Position numbers and translations under genes: made by a program. Shown here piece by piece: positions 32,483 through 41,438 of a DNA stretch of 64,000 nucleotides. Source of the DNA: Algoriphagus faecimaris (lineage in GTDB: Bacteria; Bacteroidota; Bacteroidia; Cytophagales; Cyclobacteriaceae); the NCBI RefSeq assembly GCF_900101705.1, contig NZ_FNAC01000006.1:1-64000 (forward strand), written 5' to 3'. Numbering within the stretch: position 1 is the stretch's first letter; each line of letters opens with the position of its first letter. The notes beneath the pieces are model-generated. The model made no database searches. It was not told the origin of the DNA and saw only the letters and a program-made list of their open reading frames with translations.

Positions 32483-32686
32483 ATGGCTATAGCGCTGGAT
32501 AATTTGAGAGTGGGGAGACGGTACCTTTTGATCAATCAAGGTGAGGTGAGAAAATTAGAAATTATCACACGGCTTCAAGGAGATAATTTTAAAGTAAAAG
32601 ACCTTGACACCTTAGAGCTTTATACGCTCGAGGAACTTCTGCAGTGGGGAAGAGGCAAAGATTACGATTTAGATGAGATCAGATAA
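32483..32686 (+). CDS. Small conserved-looking protein, unknown function
   Basis: 67 residues, acidic, with no signal or membrane segment. Text such as RRYLLINQGEVRKLEIITRL and FKVKDLDTLELYTLEELLQWG suggests a small SH3-like or KOW-like beta barrel followed by an amphipathic helix. It is translated directly after the DUF4920 gene with 3 bp between, with good codon use, so it is likely a real gene. I do not recognise a family. Confidence 0.7.
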   Translation: MAIALDNLRVGRRYLLINQGEVRKLEIITRLQGDNFKVKDLDTLELYTLEELLQWGRGKDYDLDEIR

Positions 32687-32690
32687 ACGA

Positions 32691-32719
32691 AGAGGCCAGC
32701 AAATGTTGGCCTCTTTTTT
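32691..32719 (+). terminator. Intrinsic terminator
   Basis: An 8-bp perfect stem AGAGGCCA (32691-32698) / TGGCCTCT (32707-32714), extendable inside the loop, followed by a T run to 32719. Ends the DUF4920 transcript; the minus-strand barrel gene stops 16 bp beyond. Confidence 0.85.
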
Positions 32720-32734
32720 ATAGAATTCATGGAT

Positions 32735-33619
32735 TTAATGCATACTCCGAAAGCCCGGCTCATAAATTATTCTTACAAATGATCCTAAGCCATTATTGGG
32801 TTGTCCCAGTGGAATGGCACTGACGATTCCAATCATAAGGTTTTCTGCAAGACCGACACGCATTTGAGGTCTGAGTGTGGTTTCCAGATTTCCATTTTCT
32901 AGGTATTGGTTAACTTCCAAGCCTATAAAATTCCGAGTACCCGAAATCATGTAATGAAAATTGGAGTTGATTTCAAATCCTGTATTAAGTTGGCCGGATC
33001 GCATTTTCTCGAAAACAGGACCTGTGTACAGCAGGGTATGATAGTTTGTCCCCCAGCGTTTGGCCGCGACTAGAAAGGGATTGTATACGTTACCATTAAA
33101 GGTCTGCTTTGATCGATAGCGCTCAAAGCCCACCATTGTGAATTCATGAATATATCCCAAAGCTAGAGAGGTGTTGTGTTTTTCATTCACTAAGAATGTC
33201 CACTGAGTGGCCAGTTTGATAGACTCTAATCTATTTTCAGGTTGATCGGTGCCGCTTTCCATACTCCGAAAAGAATACATGGAAAACGGTAATTCAATTT
33301 CAAAACCCAGACGATCAATCGGCGCAAACTCATATTCTACCAAAGCGTGAAACTCGTCAAAATTTCGCTTGTCCTGCATGCCGAATCCAAAATTCCACTC
33401 CTTTTCTCCTTTCCTAGCCCCTAAATCACGAATTAGATCAATATATAAAGGCTCGGCATGAAGAACTTTGGGTTTACGCAATTTATCTGTCGCTTCTATT
33501 TCATAGATAAACGCAGAGTCAAGAAACTGTTTTTCTATTTTAGAGGAATCGGTATTGGAAGTTTGAGCATACAGATTCCAAGTGCTGAAAAACAGCACTA
33601 TAGTCAAGATTTTTTTCAT
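32735..33619 (-). CDS. Putative outer-membrane beta-barrel protein
   Basis: About 294 residues from the ATG at 33619, giving a signal peptide (MKKILTIVLFFSTWNLYAQ). An upstream in-frame ATG at 33676 would overlap the preceding gene and lacks signal character. The mature chain starts with a conserved-looking HAEPLYIDLIRDLGARKGEKEW block, then amphipathic strands (FGFGMQDKR, LVEYEFAPIDRLGFEIELPF, TSLALGYIHEFTM) to the end, typical of a 10-12-stranded barrel. The same opening occurs, to my recollection, in Bacteroidota proteins near metal-efflux genes, but no such genes lie here. It follows a small membrane protein with a 47-bp gap on the same strand. Confidence 0.72.
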   Translation of the reverse strand: MKKILTIVLFFSTWNLYAQTSNTDSSKIEKQFLDSAFIYEIEATDKLRKPKVLHAEPLYIDLIRDLGARKGEKEWNFGFGMQDKRNFDEFHALVEYEFAPIDRLGFEIELPFSMYSFRSMESGTDQPENRLESIKLATQWTFLVNEKHNTSLALGYIHEFTMVGFERYRSKQTFNGNVYNPFLVAAKRWGTNYHTLLYTGPVFEKMRSGQLNTGFEINSNFHYMISGTRNFIGLEVNQYLENGNLETTLRPQMRVGLAENLMIGIVSAIPLGQPNNGLGSFVRIIYEPGFRSMH

Positions 33620-33666
33620 TTGTGGTAATAGATTGAACTTAAGATGATTAAATAAAAATTTAAACC

Positions 33667-34062
33667 TTAAGCACAATCTGGAGGAGGGGTACTAGGGTCA
33701 AAAAATAACTCCTTTTCCTCGGTCAAGTAAAATGGAGAAGCTAATTGGGGTAAACTTATTTTTTCCGAAGATTTTAAATCAATATTGGTAAAAAAGACCG
33801 TAAGTTTTTTGCTGTTTTTTTCTTCTTGTTCGGTACCATTATCAGGAATAATATCTTGGTCACCTTCAAGGACAAACTCATAAATCAATTCCGAAAGTGA
33901 GTCGATAGGATCCTCAAGAAGTTTATTTTCTGGATCATGAAGAGGAGATTCATAAAAGTTAGCGGTCAGATTGATAAAATTGATCAAAAGCAAAGACCAA
34001 ATAATCCGCTGCCAAGCAGACAGTTTTTTATTATGATTTTTATGACTGCTTTTCCTTTTCAC
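33667..34062 (-). CDS. Small single-span membrane protein with acidic C-terminal domain
   Basis: 131 residues. A Lys/His-rich N-terminus (MKRKSSHKNHNKK) is followed by one membrane span (about 17-36, RIIWSLLLINFINLTANFY) and an acidic periplasmic tail with SELIYEFVLEGDQD and a C-terminal PSTPPPDCA. The final CA with PPP just before it is distinctive. Probably cotranscribed with the barrel gene downstream. No family recognised; start supported by lack of other ATGs and the basic leader. Confidence 0.65.
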   Translation of the reverse strand: MKRKSSHKNHNKKLSAWQRIIWSLLLINFINLTANFYESPLHDPENKLLEDPIDSLSELIYEFVLEGDQDIIPDNGTEQEEKNSKKLTVFFTNIDLKSSEKISLPQLASPFYLTEEKELFFDPSTPPPDCA

Positions 34063-34169
34063 AGCACAAATTTACGAAAAAATTTGACCTGAGTTTAGAT
34101 CTTTGGAATTGTGTCTTAGGTCACCTTTTGGAAGTATAAATTTTGTAGATTCGCAAAAAAATTAAAAAA

Positions 34170-34541
34170 ATGGCAAAAAGTTTAGGTCAAGCTATCATTA
34201 CCGCAAAATGCCCTCGTTGTCGTGAAGGGGATTTATTTCCTGTGTCTTTATTTAGCTTTCGAAAACTAACCGATATCAATCACTCCTGTAAAGTTTGCAA
34301 TTCGACTTTCCAACCTGAGCCAAGGTTTTTTGACGGTGCTATGTACATCAGCTATGCTTTCTCTGTAGCTTTAGTGATTACGGTTTTTGTAGCTATTAAT
34401 GTTTTAATAGAAAAACCCGAACTTTGGATGTACCTAAGCACTATTGTGGTAATTAACACAGTCTTTTTACCTGTTATGCTCCGCTATTCAAAAGTGCTTT
34501 ACTTATATGGCGTTGGAAAATTGAAATACAGGGGGCATTGA
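34170..34541 (+). CDS. DUF983 membrane protein with zinc-ribbon motif
   Basis: 123 residues. An N-terminal CPRCREGDLF and second CKVCNSTF pair give a four-Cys zinc ribbon (residues about 14-47), then EPRFFDGAMYISYAF leads into two membrane spans (about 62-82 and 88-108). This is the DUF983 arrangement. Function is unknown in the family. A plausible -7-like AT-rich box lies upstream near 34120-34135. Followed by a DoxX-like gene after 47 bp on the same strand. Confidence 0.88.
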   Translation: MAKSLGQAIITAKCPRCREGDLFPVSLFSFRKLTDINHSCKVCNSTFQPEPRFFDGAMYISYAFSVALVITVFVAINVLIEKPELWMYLSTIVVINTVFLPVMLRYSKVLYLYGVGKLKYRGH

Positions 34542-34588
34542 TTAAAACATTTTTGGATTTTGATAGGTCTTAAAGTTAAAATCCAGAA

Positions 34589-34981
34589 ATGAACCTTCAT
34601 CCAATCATACGAACACTAGGATTCTATCTGCTAGTACTTTTTTACTTCGGAGCTGGCATCAATCATTTCCTCAATCCTGACTTTTATATTCCACTGATTC
34701 CAGGTTATTTACCTTTTCCTAGAGGGATTAATATTATTGCTGGTATCCTGGAAATAGTATTGTCCTTAAGTTTATTAATTCCTTCCTTCAAAAAAGGGGC
34801 ACTGATAGGTTTGGTGGTGCTTCTGATCCTATTTATTCCTTCTCATATCTATTTCATCCAAATCGGATCCTGTGTTGAGGATTCTCTCTGTGTTTCCCCA
34901 TGGATTGCATGGATTAGGCTCTTGCTCATTCATCCCTTATTGATCGGGTGGGTGTTATTATATTTAGGCCAAAAAAAGTAA
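34589..34981 (+). CDS. DoxX-like four-helix membrane protein
   Basis: 130 residues with four hydrophobic spans (about 8-28, 47-67, 72-92, 104-126). GAGINHFLNPDFY in the first loop and GILEIVLSLSLL in helix two match DoxX/MauE-type proteins, which are linked to quinone-dependent redox or envelope oxidative stress functions. A CVEDSLC pair in a loop could form a disulfide. Specific role unknown. It ends about 100 bp before the TetR gene, with no clear terminator. Confidence 0.82.
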   Translation: MNLHPIIRTLGFYLLVLFYFGAGINHFLNPDFYIPLIPGYLPFPRGINIIAGILEIVLSLSLLIPSFKKGALIGLVVLLILFIPSHIYFIQIGSCVEDSLCVSPWIAWIRLLLIHPLLIGWVLLYLGQKK

Positions 34982-35077
34982 GTATATTCCTTTTGTAAAT
35001 ATTACTAACAAAATTCAAAGCTTTACTAAACTTTTTACAAACAGCCTCCGTTACAGCCTTATCTTATCCAAAAAAAT

Positions 35078-35758
35078 ATGGAGGCTATACTGAATAAAAT
35101 CAAGGTAGAAGTCAATTCCAACCTCTATCAGAAGGAGCCTTTCAGCTCTGAATTGGGATCAGCGATCGTTCGAGAAGGAGGGATAATGATCCGAGATTTA
35201 GGGCTGGAAAACTTCACCTTCAAAAAGCTGTCTTGTCAAATAGGCAGTACGGAGGCTGCGATTTACCGTTATTTTGAAAACAAACATAAGTTGTTGCTTT
35301 ACCTCACGGCTTGGTATTGGGGCTGGATGGAGCACAACTTGGTTTTTGGAACTGCTAATTTGATAGATCCTGCTGAGCGCTTGAGATTATCCATCAAATT
35401 ATTAGCCGAAGGCCCTATATTTCTCAAGAATGAATACCTTGACCCCAAAATACTCCGGGAAATTGTGATCAATGAATCCATCAAAGGCTACTTAACAAAG
35501 GATGTGGATCAGGAACATGAAATTGGAATTTTTGCTCAAGTCTACAAATTTGGAGAGCGAATAGCCAATATTGTTTCTGAAATCAATCCTACTTATAAAT
35601 TTCCTAAAACATTGGTTTATACAGTTTTAGAATCCAGCCTTTTGCAATCTTTCAATTCACAGCATTTACCGGGGATGACCGAAAATGGCTTAAATGCCTC
35701 TACTAGATTTCAGTTCTTTTATCAGTTGGTGATAAATACCATTCAAAATGACAACTAA
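35078..35758 (+). CDS. TetR/AcrR-type regulator of the adjacent export operon
   Basis: 226 residues. The N-terminal helix-turn-helix (about 25-72: GIMIRDLGLENFTFKKLS, then STEAAIYRYFENKHKLLLYL) is typical of TetR proteins; the rest is a helical ligand and dimer domain. It overlaps the ABC gene by 11 bp, so it is the first gene of a four-gene TetR-ABC-HlyD-TolC unit and probably controls it by autoregulation. Operators are not obvious by eye in the 97 bp upstream. Confidence 0.88.
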   Translation: MEAILNKIKVEVNSNLYQKEPFSSELGSAIVREGGIMIRDLGLENFTFKKLSCQIGSTEAAIYRYFENKHKLLLYLTAWYWGWMEHNLVFGTANLIDPAERLRLSIKLLAEGPIFLKNEYLDPKILREIVINESIKGYLTKDVDQEHEIGIFAQVYKFGERIANIVSEINPTYKFPKTLVYTVLESSLLQSFNSQHLPGMTENGLNASTRFQFFYQLVINTIQNDN

Positions 35759-37454
35759 TCAAGAAATGACTCCCATTAAGCGATTTTTTAGCTTACTGAG
35801 GGAAGAAAAAAACCAAGTTTACTCCATCTATTTCTATGCGATCCTAAATGGTTTGATTACCCTTTCGCTTCCACTAGGAATTCAGGCTATTCTTAACTTC
35901 ATTCTAGGAGGGAGAATATCCACTTCTTGGGTGATTTTAGTAATGATAGTCGCAGCTGGGGTGTTGTTTGGCGGCTTTCTTCAAATTTCCCAATTACAGA
36001 TTATGGAAAAATTGCAGCAGCGTATTTTTTCAAAATCAGGCTTATCCATAGCTTATAGATTGCCAAGAGTCAAAGCAGAAATACTTCATGGGAAATACGC
36101 TCCGGAAATCGTCAATCGCTTTTTTGATACGGTCAATTTGCAAAAGGGACTATCAAAAATTCTGATTGATTTTTCTACGGCTGTTCTTCAAGTGATTTTT
36201 GGGTTGCTTCTGCTTTCTGTTTACCACCCGTTCTTTATATTATTCGGTATTGCTCTGGTAGTTATCCTCTTTTTTATCTTTTATTTCACAGGCCCACGGG
36301 GTATGGAGACTGCACTCAAAGAGTCCACTTATAAGTATCAAACCGCCTATTGGCTGGAGGAGATAGGGCGGACAATGAACAGCTTCAAGTTAGCAGGAAG
36401 TCCTCGACTGCCTGTATTGCGAGCAGATAAATTACTTCAGAAATACGTTGATTTTCGATCCAAGCACTTTTCAGTGTTGATTTTTCAATACAAAATCATG
36501 ATCGCCTTCAAAGTGCTGATTGTGACCAGTCTCTTGGTGGCAGGTAGCTTATTGCTAATCAACGATCAAATCAGTATAGGTCAATTCGTAGCTGCAGAAG
36601 TAATTATCATTTTGGTGGTAAACTCTGTAGAAAAGTTAATTCTATCCCTAGAAACAGTTTATGACACATTGGTAGCGGTAGAAAAATTAGGTCATCTAAT
36701 GGACCTTGACCTTGAAGATAGTGTAGGAACAGAGAAAATCGTCACTTCCAAAAGTGAAGGCTTGAAATTTGGGATGGAGAAGGTCAGCTTTCAACCCAAA
36801 GATGCAGATCGTCCACTTCTGAAAGATGTTAACCTATCCATAGGTGCTGGAGAAAAAGTAGTCATCACTGGTAAAAGTGGAAGTGGAAAAAGTGCATTAA
36901 TGGCATTGTTTTCAGGCTTGTATGAGGAGTTTGATGGAAAAGTCCTAGTCAATGACCTATCAATCAAAATGATCCACCTCGAAAAATATAGAACCATGGT
37001 GGGAGATTGCCTTGAAATGGAGCAAATTTTTCATGGAACCATTCATGAAAACATCCTTATGGGCCGTGAGTACAATGAGGATCATTTGAATCAAGTATTG
37101 GAACTAGCAGGGCTTCAGGATTATGTTTACCAGCTTCCTGAGGGGCTTAATACCATGCTGCAGCCAGAAGGAAAAGGCCTTTCCCGAAGATTGGTTCAGA
37201 GTATATTGATCAGCCGGTCCCTGGTAGGTACCCCAAAAGCTATGATCATGGAAAATGCACTTCTGCATCAGACCAGAGAAGTCAAACTGAAGCTTATGGA
37301 TTATTTAATGGCGGGGGACTGGACTTTGCTTTTGGTCACACAAGACCCTGAGGTGATCGAGCGGGCAAGCCAAATAATCGTCATGGATCAAGGAATGATT
37401 AAATTTCAAGGAAGCTACACAGCTTATCAGGAATACATTAAAAAAGGAGAATAA
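35748..37454 (+). CDS. Type I secretion-like ABC transporter half-subunit with degenerate ATPase
   Basis: 568 residues: a six-helix exporter domain (about 15-310) fused to a nucleotide-binding domain (about 330-566). Walker A is intact (TGKSGSGKSAL, about 374-384). The rest of the site is altered: the Q-loop position reads DCLEMEQIF, the signature LSGGQ is GLSRRLVQ (about 475), the Walker B end LLDEA is MIMENAL (about 498), so the catalytic Glu is Asn, and the H-loop His is Gln in LVTQDPE (about 528). ATP may bind, but canonical hydrolysis is doubtful for a homodimer. Operon partners are HlyD- and TolC-type proteins, implying export across both membranes. Confidence 0.87.
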   Translation: MTTNQEMTPIKRFFSLLREEKNQVYSIYFYAILNGLITLSLPLGIQAILNFILGGRISTSWVILVMIVAAGVLFGGFLQISQLQIMEKLQQRIFSKSGLSIAYRLPRVKAEILHGKYAPEIVNRFFDTVNLQKGLSKILIDFSTAVLQVIFGLLLLSVYHPFFILFGIALVVILFFIFYFTGPRGMETALKESTYKYQTAYWLEEIGRTMNSFKLAGSPRLPVLRADKLLQKYVDFRSKHFSVLIFQYKIMIAFKVLIVTSLLVAGSLLLINDQISIGQFVAAEVIIILVVNSVEKLILSLETVYDTLVAVEKLGHLMDLDLEDSVGTEKIVTSKSEGLKFGMEKVSFQPKDADRPLLKDVNLSIGAGEKVVITGKSGSGKSALMALFSGLYEEFDGKVLVNDLSIKMIHLEKYRTMVGDCLEMEQIFHGTIHENILMGREYNEDHLNQVLELAGLQDYVYQLPEGLNTMLQPEGKGLSRRLVQSILISRSLVGTPKAMIMENALLHQTREVKLKLMDYLMAGDWTLLLVTQDPEVIERASQIIVMDQGMIKFQGSYTAYQEYIKKGE

Positions 37455-37457
37455 GCC

Positions 37458-38813
37458 ATGCTAAACATTTCCAAAATCAAGATCAAGGAATCAATTCCTT
37501 TTAGCGGTGCAAAAAGCTTGGTAATGACCTTACCACTGAAAGAGTATACAAAAAGAGTCAGAGTTTTGACTTCCCTGCTCCTTATTTTCTTTTTGTTTCT
37601 ATTCTTGCCCTGGACACAAAATATCCGCTCAAAGGGCTACGTAACAGCCCTCAGACCTGATCAGAGACCACAGACTATTCATTCTGTTATTGCTGGAAGA
37701 ATAGAGAAATGGTATGTGGCTGAAGGATCTTATGTGGCTAAAGGGGATACCATTGTCAGGATCTCTGAAATCAAGGATGAGTATTTTGATTCTTTGCTAT
37801 TGCCTAGAACACAATTACAATTGGATGCCAAAAATTTGTCTGCGAGATCTTACGGAGATAAGGTCTCCGCGCTGAAAGATCAGATAGAGGCATTAAAACG
37901 CAACAATATTTTACGACTGGAGCAAGCACAGAATAAACTCCGAATGGCTGAGCTTAAAGTGGAGTCAGACAGCATTAAATTTCAACAGGCCAAAGTAAAT
38001 TTCGATATTGGTAAACAGCAGCTAGAAAGATGGGAAAGCCTTTTCGAGGAAGGACTTAGATCATTGACAGATTTAGAAAGTAGAAGGTTGAAATTTCAAG
38101 ACGTCAATGCCAAGTTGATAGCAGCTGAAAATGACTACCTCAGCAGTCAAAATATGCTGATTACTGCACAGTTGGATCTAGATGCTATTGATAATGATTT
38201 CAAGGACAAATTGGCTAAAGCCGAATCGGAGATGTTTACTGCCATGTCTGCTCAGTTTGATACTGAAGCGACAGCGACCAAATTGGAAAATCAGTACTCC
38301 AATTATGAGGCACGTACAAATTTCAGATACATCCTTGCCCCACAAAATGGCTACTTGGCTGAGGCGATAAAGGTAGGTTTGGGAGAGACCATCAAGGAAG
38401 GAGAACCTATCTTAAACATAGTACCTGCAGAAGCTGATTTGGCAGTTGAGATGTATGTTCAACCTGTAGACTTCCCTTTGATCAAAGTTGGCAATAAAGT
38501 TCGTTTCATCTTTGATGGTTGGCCAGCCATTGTATTTTCAGGTTGGCCACAGATTTCAAATGGTACTTTTGGAGGAGTAGTGGTGGCAATAGATCAGTTT
38601 GCAGGCCCTACTAATCAGTATAGAATCTTGGTTGTCGAAGATCCGGAGGAAGAAGCATGGCCTGATGCCTTACGGATAGGTTCGGGTGCTGATGGCATCG
38701 CGCTTTTGAATGATGTACCTGTTTGGTATGAAATCTGGCGACAGCTTAATGGATTCCCTGCCGATTATTATACTCAAGAACAAAAGAACGCATTAGCTAA
38801 AGAGAAAAAATGA
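37458..38813 (+). CDS. HlyD-family periplasmic adaptor
   Basis: 451 residues. A cytoplasmic N-terminus (about 1-37), one span (about 38-56, LTSLLLIFFLFLFLPW), a lipoyl-like half (IHSVIAGRIEKWYVAEGSYVAKGD, about 72-96), a long coiled coil (about 115-290), the second lipoyl half (ILAPQNGYLAEAIKVGLG) and a beta-barrel domain. It connects the inner-membrane ABC protein to the outer-membrane channel. Begins 3 bp after the ABC stop and overlaps tolC by 4 bp (ATGA). Confidence 0.92.
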   Translation: MLNISKIKIKESIPFSGAKSLVMTLPLKEYTKRVRVLTSLLLIFFLFLFLPWTQNIRSKGYVTALRPDQRPQTIHSVIAGRIEKWYVAEGSYVAKGDTIVRISEIKDEYFDSLLLPRTQLQLDAKNLSARSYGDKVSALKDQIEALKRNNILRLEQAQNKLRMAELKVESDSIKFQQAKVNFDIGKQQLERWESLFEEGLRSLTDLESRRLKFQDVNAKLIAAENDYLSSQNMLITAQLDLDAIDNDFKDKLAKAESEMFTAMSAQFDTEATATKLENQYSNYEARTNFRYILAPQNGYLAEAIKVGLGETIKEGEPILNIVPAEADLAVEMYVQPVDFPLIKVGNKVRFIFDGWPAIVFSGWPQISNGTFGGVVVAIDQFAGPTNQYRILVVEDPEEEAWPDALRIGSGADGIALLNDVPVWYEIWRQLNGFPADYYTQEQKNALAKEKK

Positions 38814-40198
38814 GACAACGACTCTTCTTATTGATTTTTCTTTTTCAAGGTCTTTCGGCTGGGGCTTTTCAGTCAGACACGCTGCGGATGAATACCTTTC
38901 TGGAGTGGCTTCAGGAATATCATCCTGTGGCCTCTCAAGCTGACATCACCTTGGAAATGGGAGCAAGGGAACTTCAAACTGCAAGAGGTGCCTTTGACCC
39001 TTTGCTATTCGGAACTTTGGACAATAAGGAATTCAAAGAAAGCACCTATTATGACAAGCGAGAGGCAGGCATCAGTATTCCCACGATGGCAGGGGTAGAA
39101 CTTAATGGTACCTTTGAGCAAAATTCAGGTTCATTTCTTAGTTCTGAAAATATTGTTCCTTCAGGAGGATTATTTGCTGCCGGCGCTTCAGTTAATCTCG
39201 GCCAAGGGCTGATTTTAGATGAAAGAAGAGCCATGCTAAGACAAGCTCAGATTTATCAACAATCAACCGAGATAGAAAGGCTTACACTTCTGAACGAACT
39301 CTATGTGAAGGGATTTGAGTCCTACTGGAAATGGTCGATGTCTTATCAAAATTTACTAGTACTGGATGAGGGAGTAGAATTGGCAGAAGTTCGATTTAGA
39401 GCAATTAAAAGAAGCTTCCAACAAGGCGATTTGGCGGCAATTGATACCGTTGAGGCTTTTTCTCAGCTTTTAAACAGACAGTATAAACTGCAAGCAGCAC
39501 AGAACGAATTCTTCGCTGCAACTCAAATGCTGAATACCTTCTTGTGGGATGAAAACACACTTCCCATGGTTCTTAATGACGGAGTTGTACCTGAGAGTTT
39601 AGAAGATGGTGCTTTAGAAATATTTGATGTAGAGGAGCTGAGGACGATTGTGGCAGCCCATCCCGAACTGCAATTGACTGATTTTGAATTAGCTGGCTTA
39701 GAGATTGACCGGAAATTAAAAGCTCAATCCATTCTACCCGTTGTCAAAGTCAAGTATAATTTCTTAGTGGAGCAGCTCAATCAATTTGAAAATGCACCCT
39801 TTTTTGAAAACAATTATAAATGGGGCGTTTCCATTTATACGCCTTTACTTTTTCGAAAGGCACGGGGTTCTGTTGGACTTGCTAAAGCAAAGATTGATTT
39901 CAAACAAAACTCTAGGGAGCTGAAAGAGCTTCAGCTTCGAACAAAATTAGAGGCAGAAATCAATAATTACCGAATATTGGATCAGCAGGTGAATACCTTT
40001 GGTCAAAATGTAGATAATTTAGAGCGACTACTGACAGCTGAGTTGAGGAGGTTTGAAATGGGAGAAAGTAGTTTGTTTTTGATCAATGCCCGAGAAGTTT
40101 CTGTTTTGGATTCAAAAGTTACCCTCAACGAACTCTTAGCTAAGCAAAAGATGGCTTTTGCAAAAGTACGATATGCCGCAGGTCTTGGTTTTGAGTAG
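38810..40198 (+). CDS. TolC-family outer-membrane channel
   Basis: 462 residues with a signal peptide (about 1-21, ending GAFQ). Two halves of long helical hairpins and beta segments, including FLEWLQEYHPVASQADI near the start and the repeated half at about 270-455 (LQLTDFELAGLEIDRKLKAQ, then EINNYRILDQQVNTFGQNVDNLERLL). It should form the trimeric exit duct for the ABC/HlyD pair. Last gene of the export operon; a separate -7 element at 40220 precedes the next gene. Confidence 0.92.
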   Translation: MRQRLFLLIFLFQGLSAGAFQSDTLRMNTFLEWLQEYHPVASQADITLEMGARELQTARGAFDPLLFGTLDNKEFKESTYYDKREAGISIPTMAGVELNGTFEQNSGSFLSSENIVPSGGLFAAGASVNLGQGLILDERRAMLRQAQIYQQSTEIERLTLLNELYVKGFESYWKWSMSYQNLLVLDEGVELAEVRFRAIKRSFQQGDLAAIDTVEAFSQLLNRQYKLQAAQNEFFAATQMLNTFLWDENTLPMVLNDGVVPESLEDGALEIFDVEELRTIVAAHPELQLTDFELAGLEIDRKLKAQSILPVVKVKYNFLVEQLNQFENAPFFENNYKWGVSIYTPLLFRKARGSVGLAKAKIDFKQNSRELKELQLRTKLEAEINNYRILDQQVNTFGQNVDNLERLLTAELRRFEMGESSLFLINAREVSVLDSKVTLNELLAKQKMAFAKVRYAAGLGFE

Positions 40199-40219
40199 GT
40201 TTTTATATTGAGAAAAGAT

Positions 40220-40227
40220 TATTTTTG
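40220..40227 (+). promoter_or_regulatory. -7 promoter element upstream of the DUF1330 gene
   Basis: TATTTTTG, an exact TAnnTTTG, 14 bp before the start at 40242. No well-placed TTTG at -33, so strength is uncertain. Confidence 0.45.
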
Positions 40228-40241
40228 ACAAAAAAGAAATT

Positions 40242-40526
40242 ATGGCTGCATATGTAATAGTGGAAGCAGATATTTTTGACGCTGCTATCTATGATGAATA
40301 CAAAAAGTTAACTCCCGCCACCGTAGAGGCTCATGGGGGGAAGTTTGTCCTTAGGGGAAATCCTGTAGAAGTATTGGAAGGGGAGTGGTCCCATGATCGC
40401 TTGGTTATGCTTGAATTTCCAGATAAGAAAAGTGCAAAGGAATGGTATTATTCCAAGGAATATCAAGAAGCAAAGGAGATTCGGTCAAAAGGATCTAAAG
40501 CAAAATTTATTTTGATAGAGCAGTAG
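40242..40526 (+). CDS. DUF1330 protein (dimeric ferredoxin-like barrel)
   Basis: 94 residues, full family length. YVIVEADIFDAAIYDEYKK, VEAHGGKFVLRG, EVLEGEW and LEFPDKKSAKEWYYSKEYQEAK are the DUF1330 blocks. The fold is an alpha+beta barrel like the antibiotic biosynthesis monooxygenase group; no enzyme activity is established for the family. No signal, so it is cytosolic. Monocistronic by position. Confidence 0.92.
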   Translation: MAAYVIVEADIFDAAIYDEYKKLTPATVEAHGGKFVLRGNPVEVLEGEWSHDRLVMLEFPDKKSAKEWYYSKEYQEAKEIRSKGSKAKFILIEQ

Positions 40527-40653
40527 TTATTTTTGGCATTTTTATTGGTATGAACTACAAAAATGTGGATTTGCAGATATTTATTTGCTCTAGCCACAGT
40601 TGATTTATTATTTAAAACAACCTTAAAGTTCTATCATCCTTAAAAATGTTCAA

Positions 40654-41283
40654 ATGAAAAAACATCTATCAATTACCCACAAATTGCTGGTTCTGACTGC
40701 GATGGTATTCGGTGCTTCAGCTTGTATTTCGGAGACAGAGACACCCCTTATCGATCAGTCTCAAGTCGAAATTACCACCACGGAAGAAGGTGGAGAAAAT
40801 CTCAAGAAGGGCGGACTTATACCTTATGAAGAGTCCTTCGTTAATCAGATTACAGTCGTTCCACCTACAGAAGAACTTCCTTTAACTTTTCTACCCGGGA
40901 CTGGAGTAGGAAAAGCACAAGGGATGGGAAAAGTTTACTCGTTTATCAATCAAGTAGCTACATCGCTTACTACTTCTGAAGGCGCTCCCGTTACCCAATT
41001 TTATGCGGATGAGTTAGCTTCTTTTGGCCTGACGGATATCCCTGACGATGTAAATTCGGTTACCGTAAGCGAAAATGGGACGGCTATCTTTTATAGAAGT
41101 GAGACAAACCAAGCTACTTTTCCAGATGCAAATGGCATGGTGACGTTCGAAGCGGTAGTTCATATCGTCGGCGGAACAAAAAAATTCCGAAATGCTAGTG
41201 GTGAAGGTGTTTTGACTGGAATGTATGATTCTAATACAGGTGAAGGAACTTCTAAAATTGAAGCCCAGATCAAACTGCAGTAA
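40654..41283 (+). CDS. Lipoprotein with allene-oxide-cyclase-like beta barrel, unknown function
   Basis: 209 residues with a lipoprotein signal (LTAMVFGASAC, Cys about 24). A Thr/Glu-rich linker (about 26-60) precedes a beta-rich domain in which VGGTKKFRNASGEGVLTG (about 171-188) resembles the GGTGxFxxAxG turn of allene oxide cyclase/dirigent-like barrels. Surface or periplasmic location is expected. No operon partner; a strong terminator follows. The function is unknown. Confidence 0.7.
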   Translation: MKKHLSITHKLLVLTAMVFGASACISETETPLIDQSQVEITTTEEGGENLKKGGLIPYEESFVNQITVVPPTEELPLTFLPGTGVGKAQGMGKVYSFINQVATSLTTSEGAPVTQFYADELASFGLTDIPDDVNSVTVSENGTAIFYRSETNQATFPDANGMVTFEAVVHIVGGTKKFRNASGEGVLTGMYDSNTGEGTSKIEAQIKLQ

Positions 41284-41306
41284 GATAAATAGTAAGGTAT
41301 GCCAAT

Positions 41307-41336
41307 AAAAGGATGACCAAACGGTCATCCTTTTTT
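41307..41336 (+). terminator. Strong intrinsic terminator
   Basis: A 12-bp perfect stem AAAAGGATGACC (41307-41318) / GGTCATCCTTTT (41323-41334) with a 4-base loop AAAC and a T run to 41336. Ends the preceding lipoprotein gene. Confidence 0.9.
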
Positions 41337-41414
41337 CTTTAATTCATGATAGAAAGCGTTTCCGTAGATTTTTAATTGATAGATACAGGTTATTTTGGAT
41401 ACTTTGGGTAATTT

Positions 41415-41427
41415 GATCACCGTGATC
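41415..41427. promoter_or_regulatory. Palindrome GATCACcGTGATC, candidate operator of the KDG catabolic pair
   Basis: A perfect 6-1-6 inverted repeat centred at 41421, 11 bp before the KdgK start. Its place in the leader suggests a repressor site controlling the two-gene sugar-acid operon, though it could also be chance. No cognate regulator gene lies nearby. Confidence 0.4.
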
Positions 41428-41438
41428 TAAATTATCTT

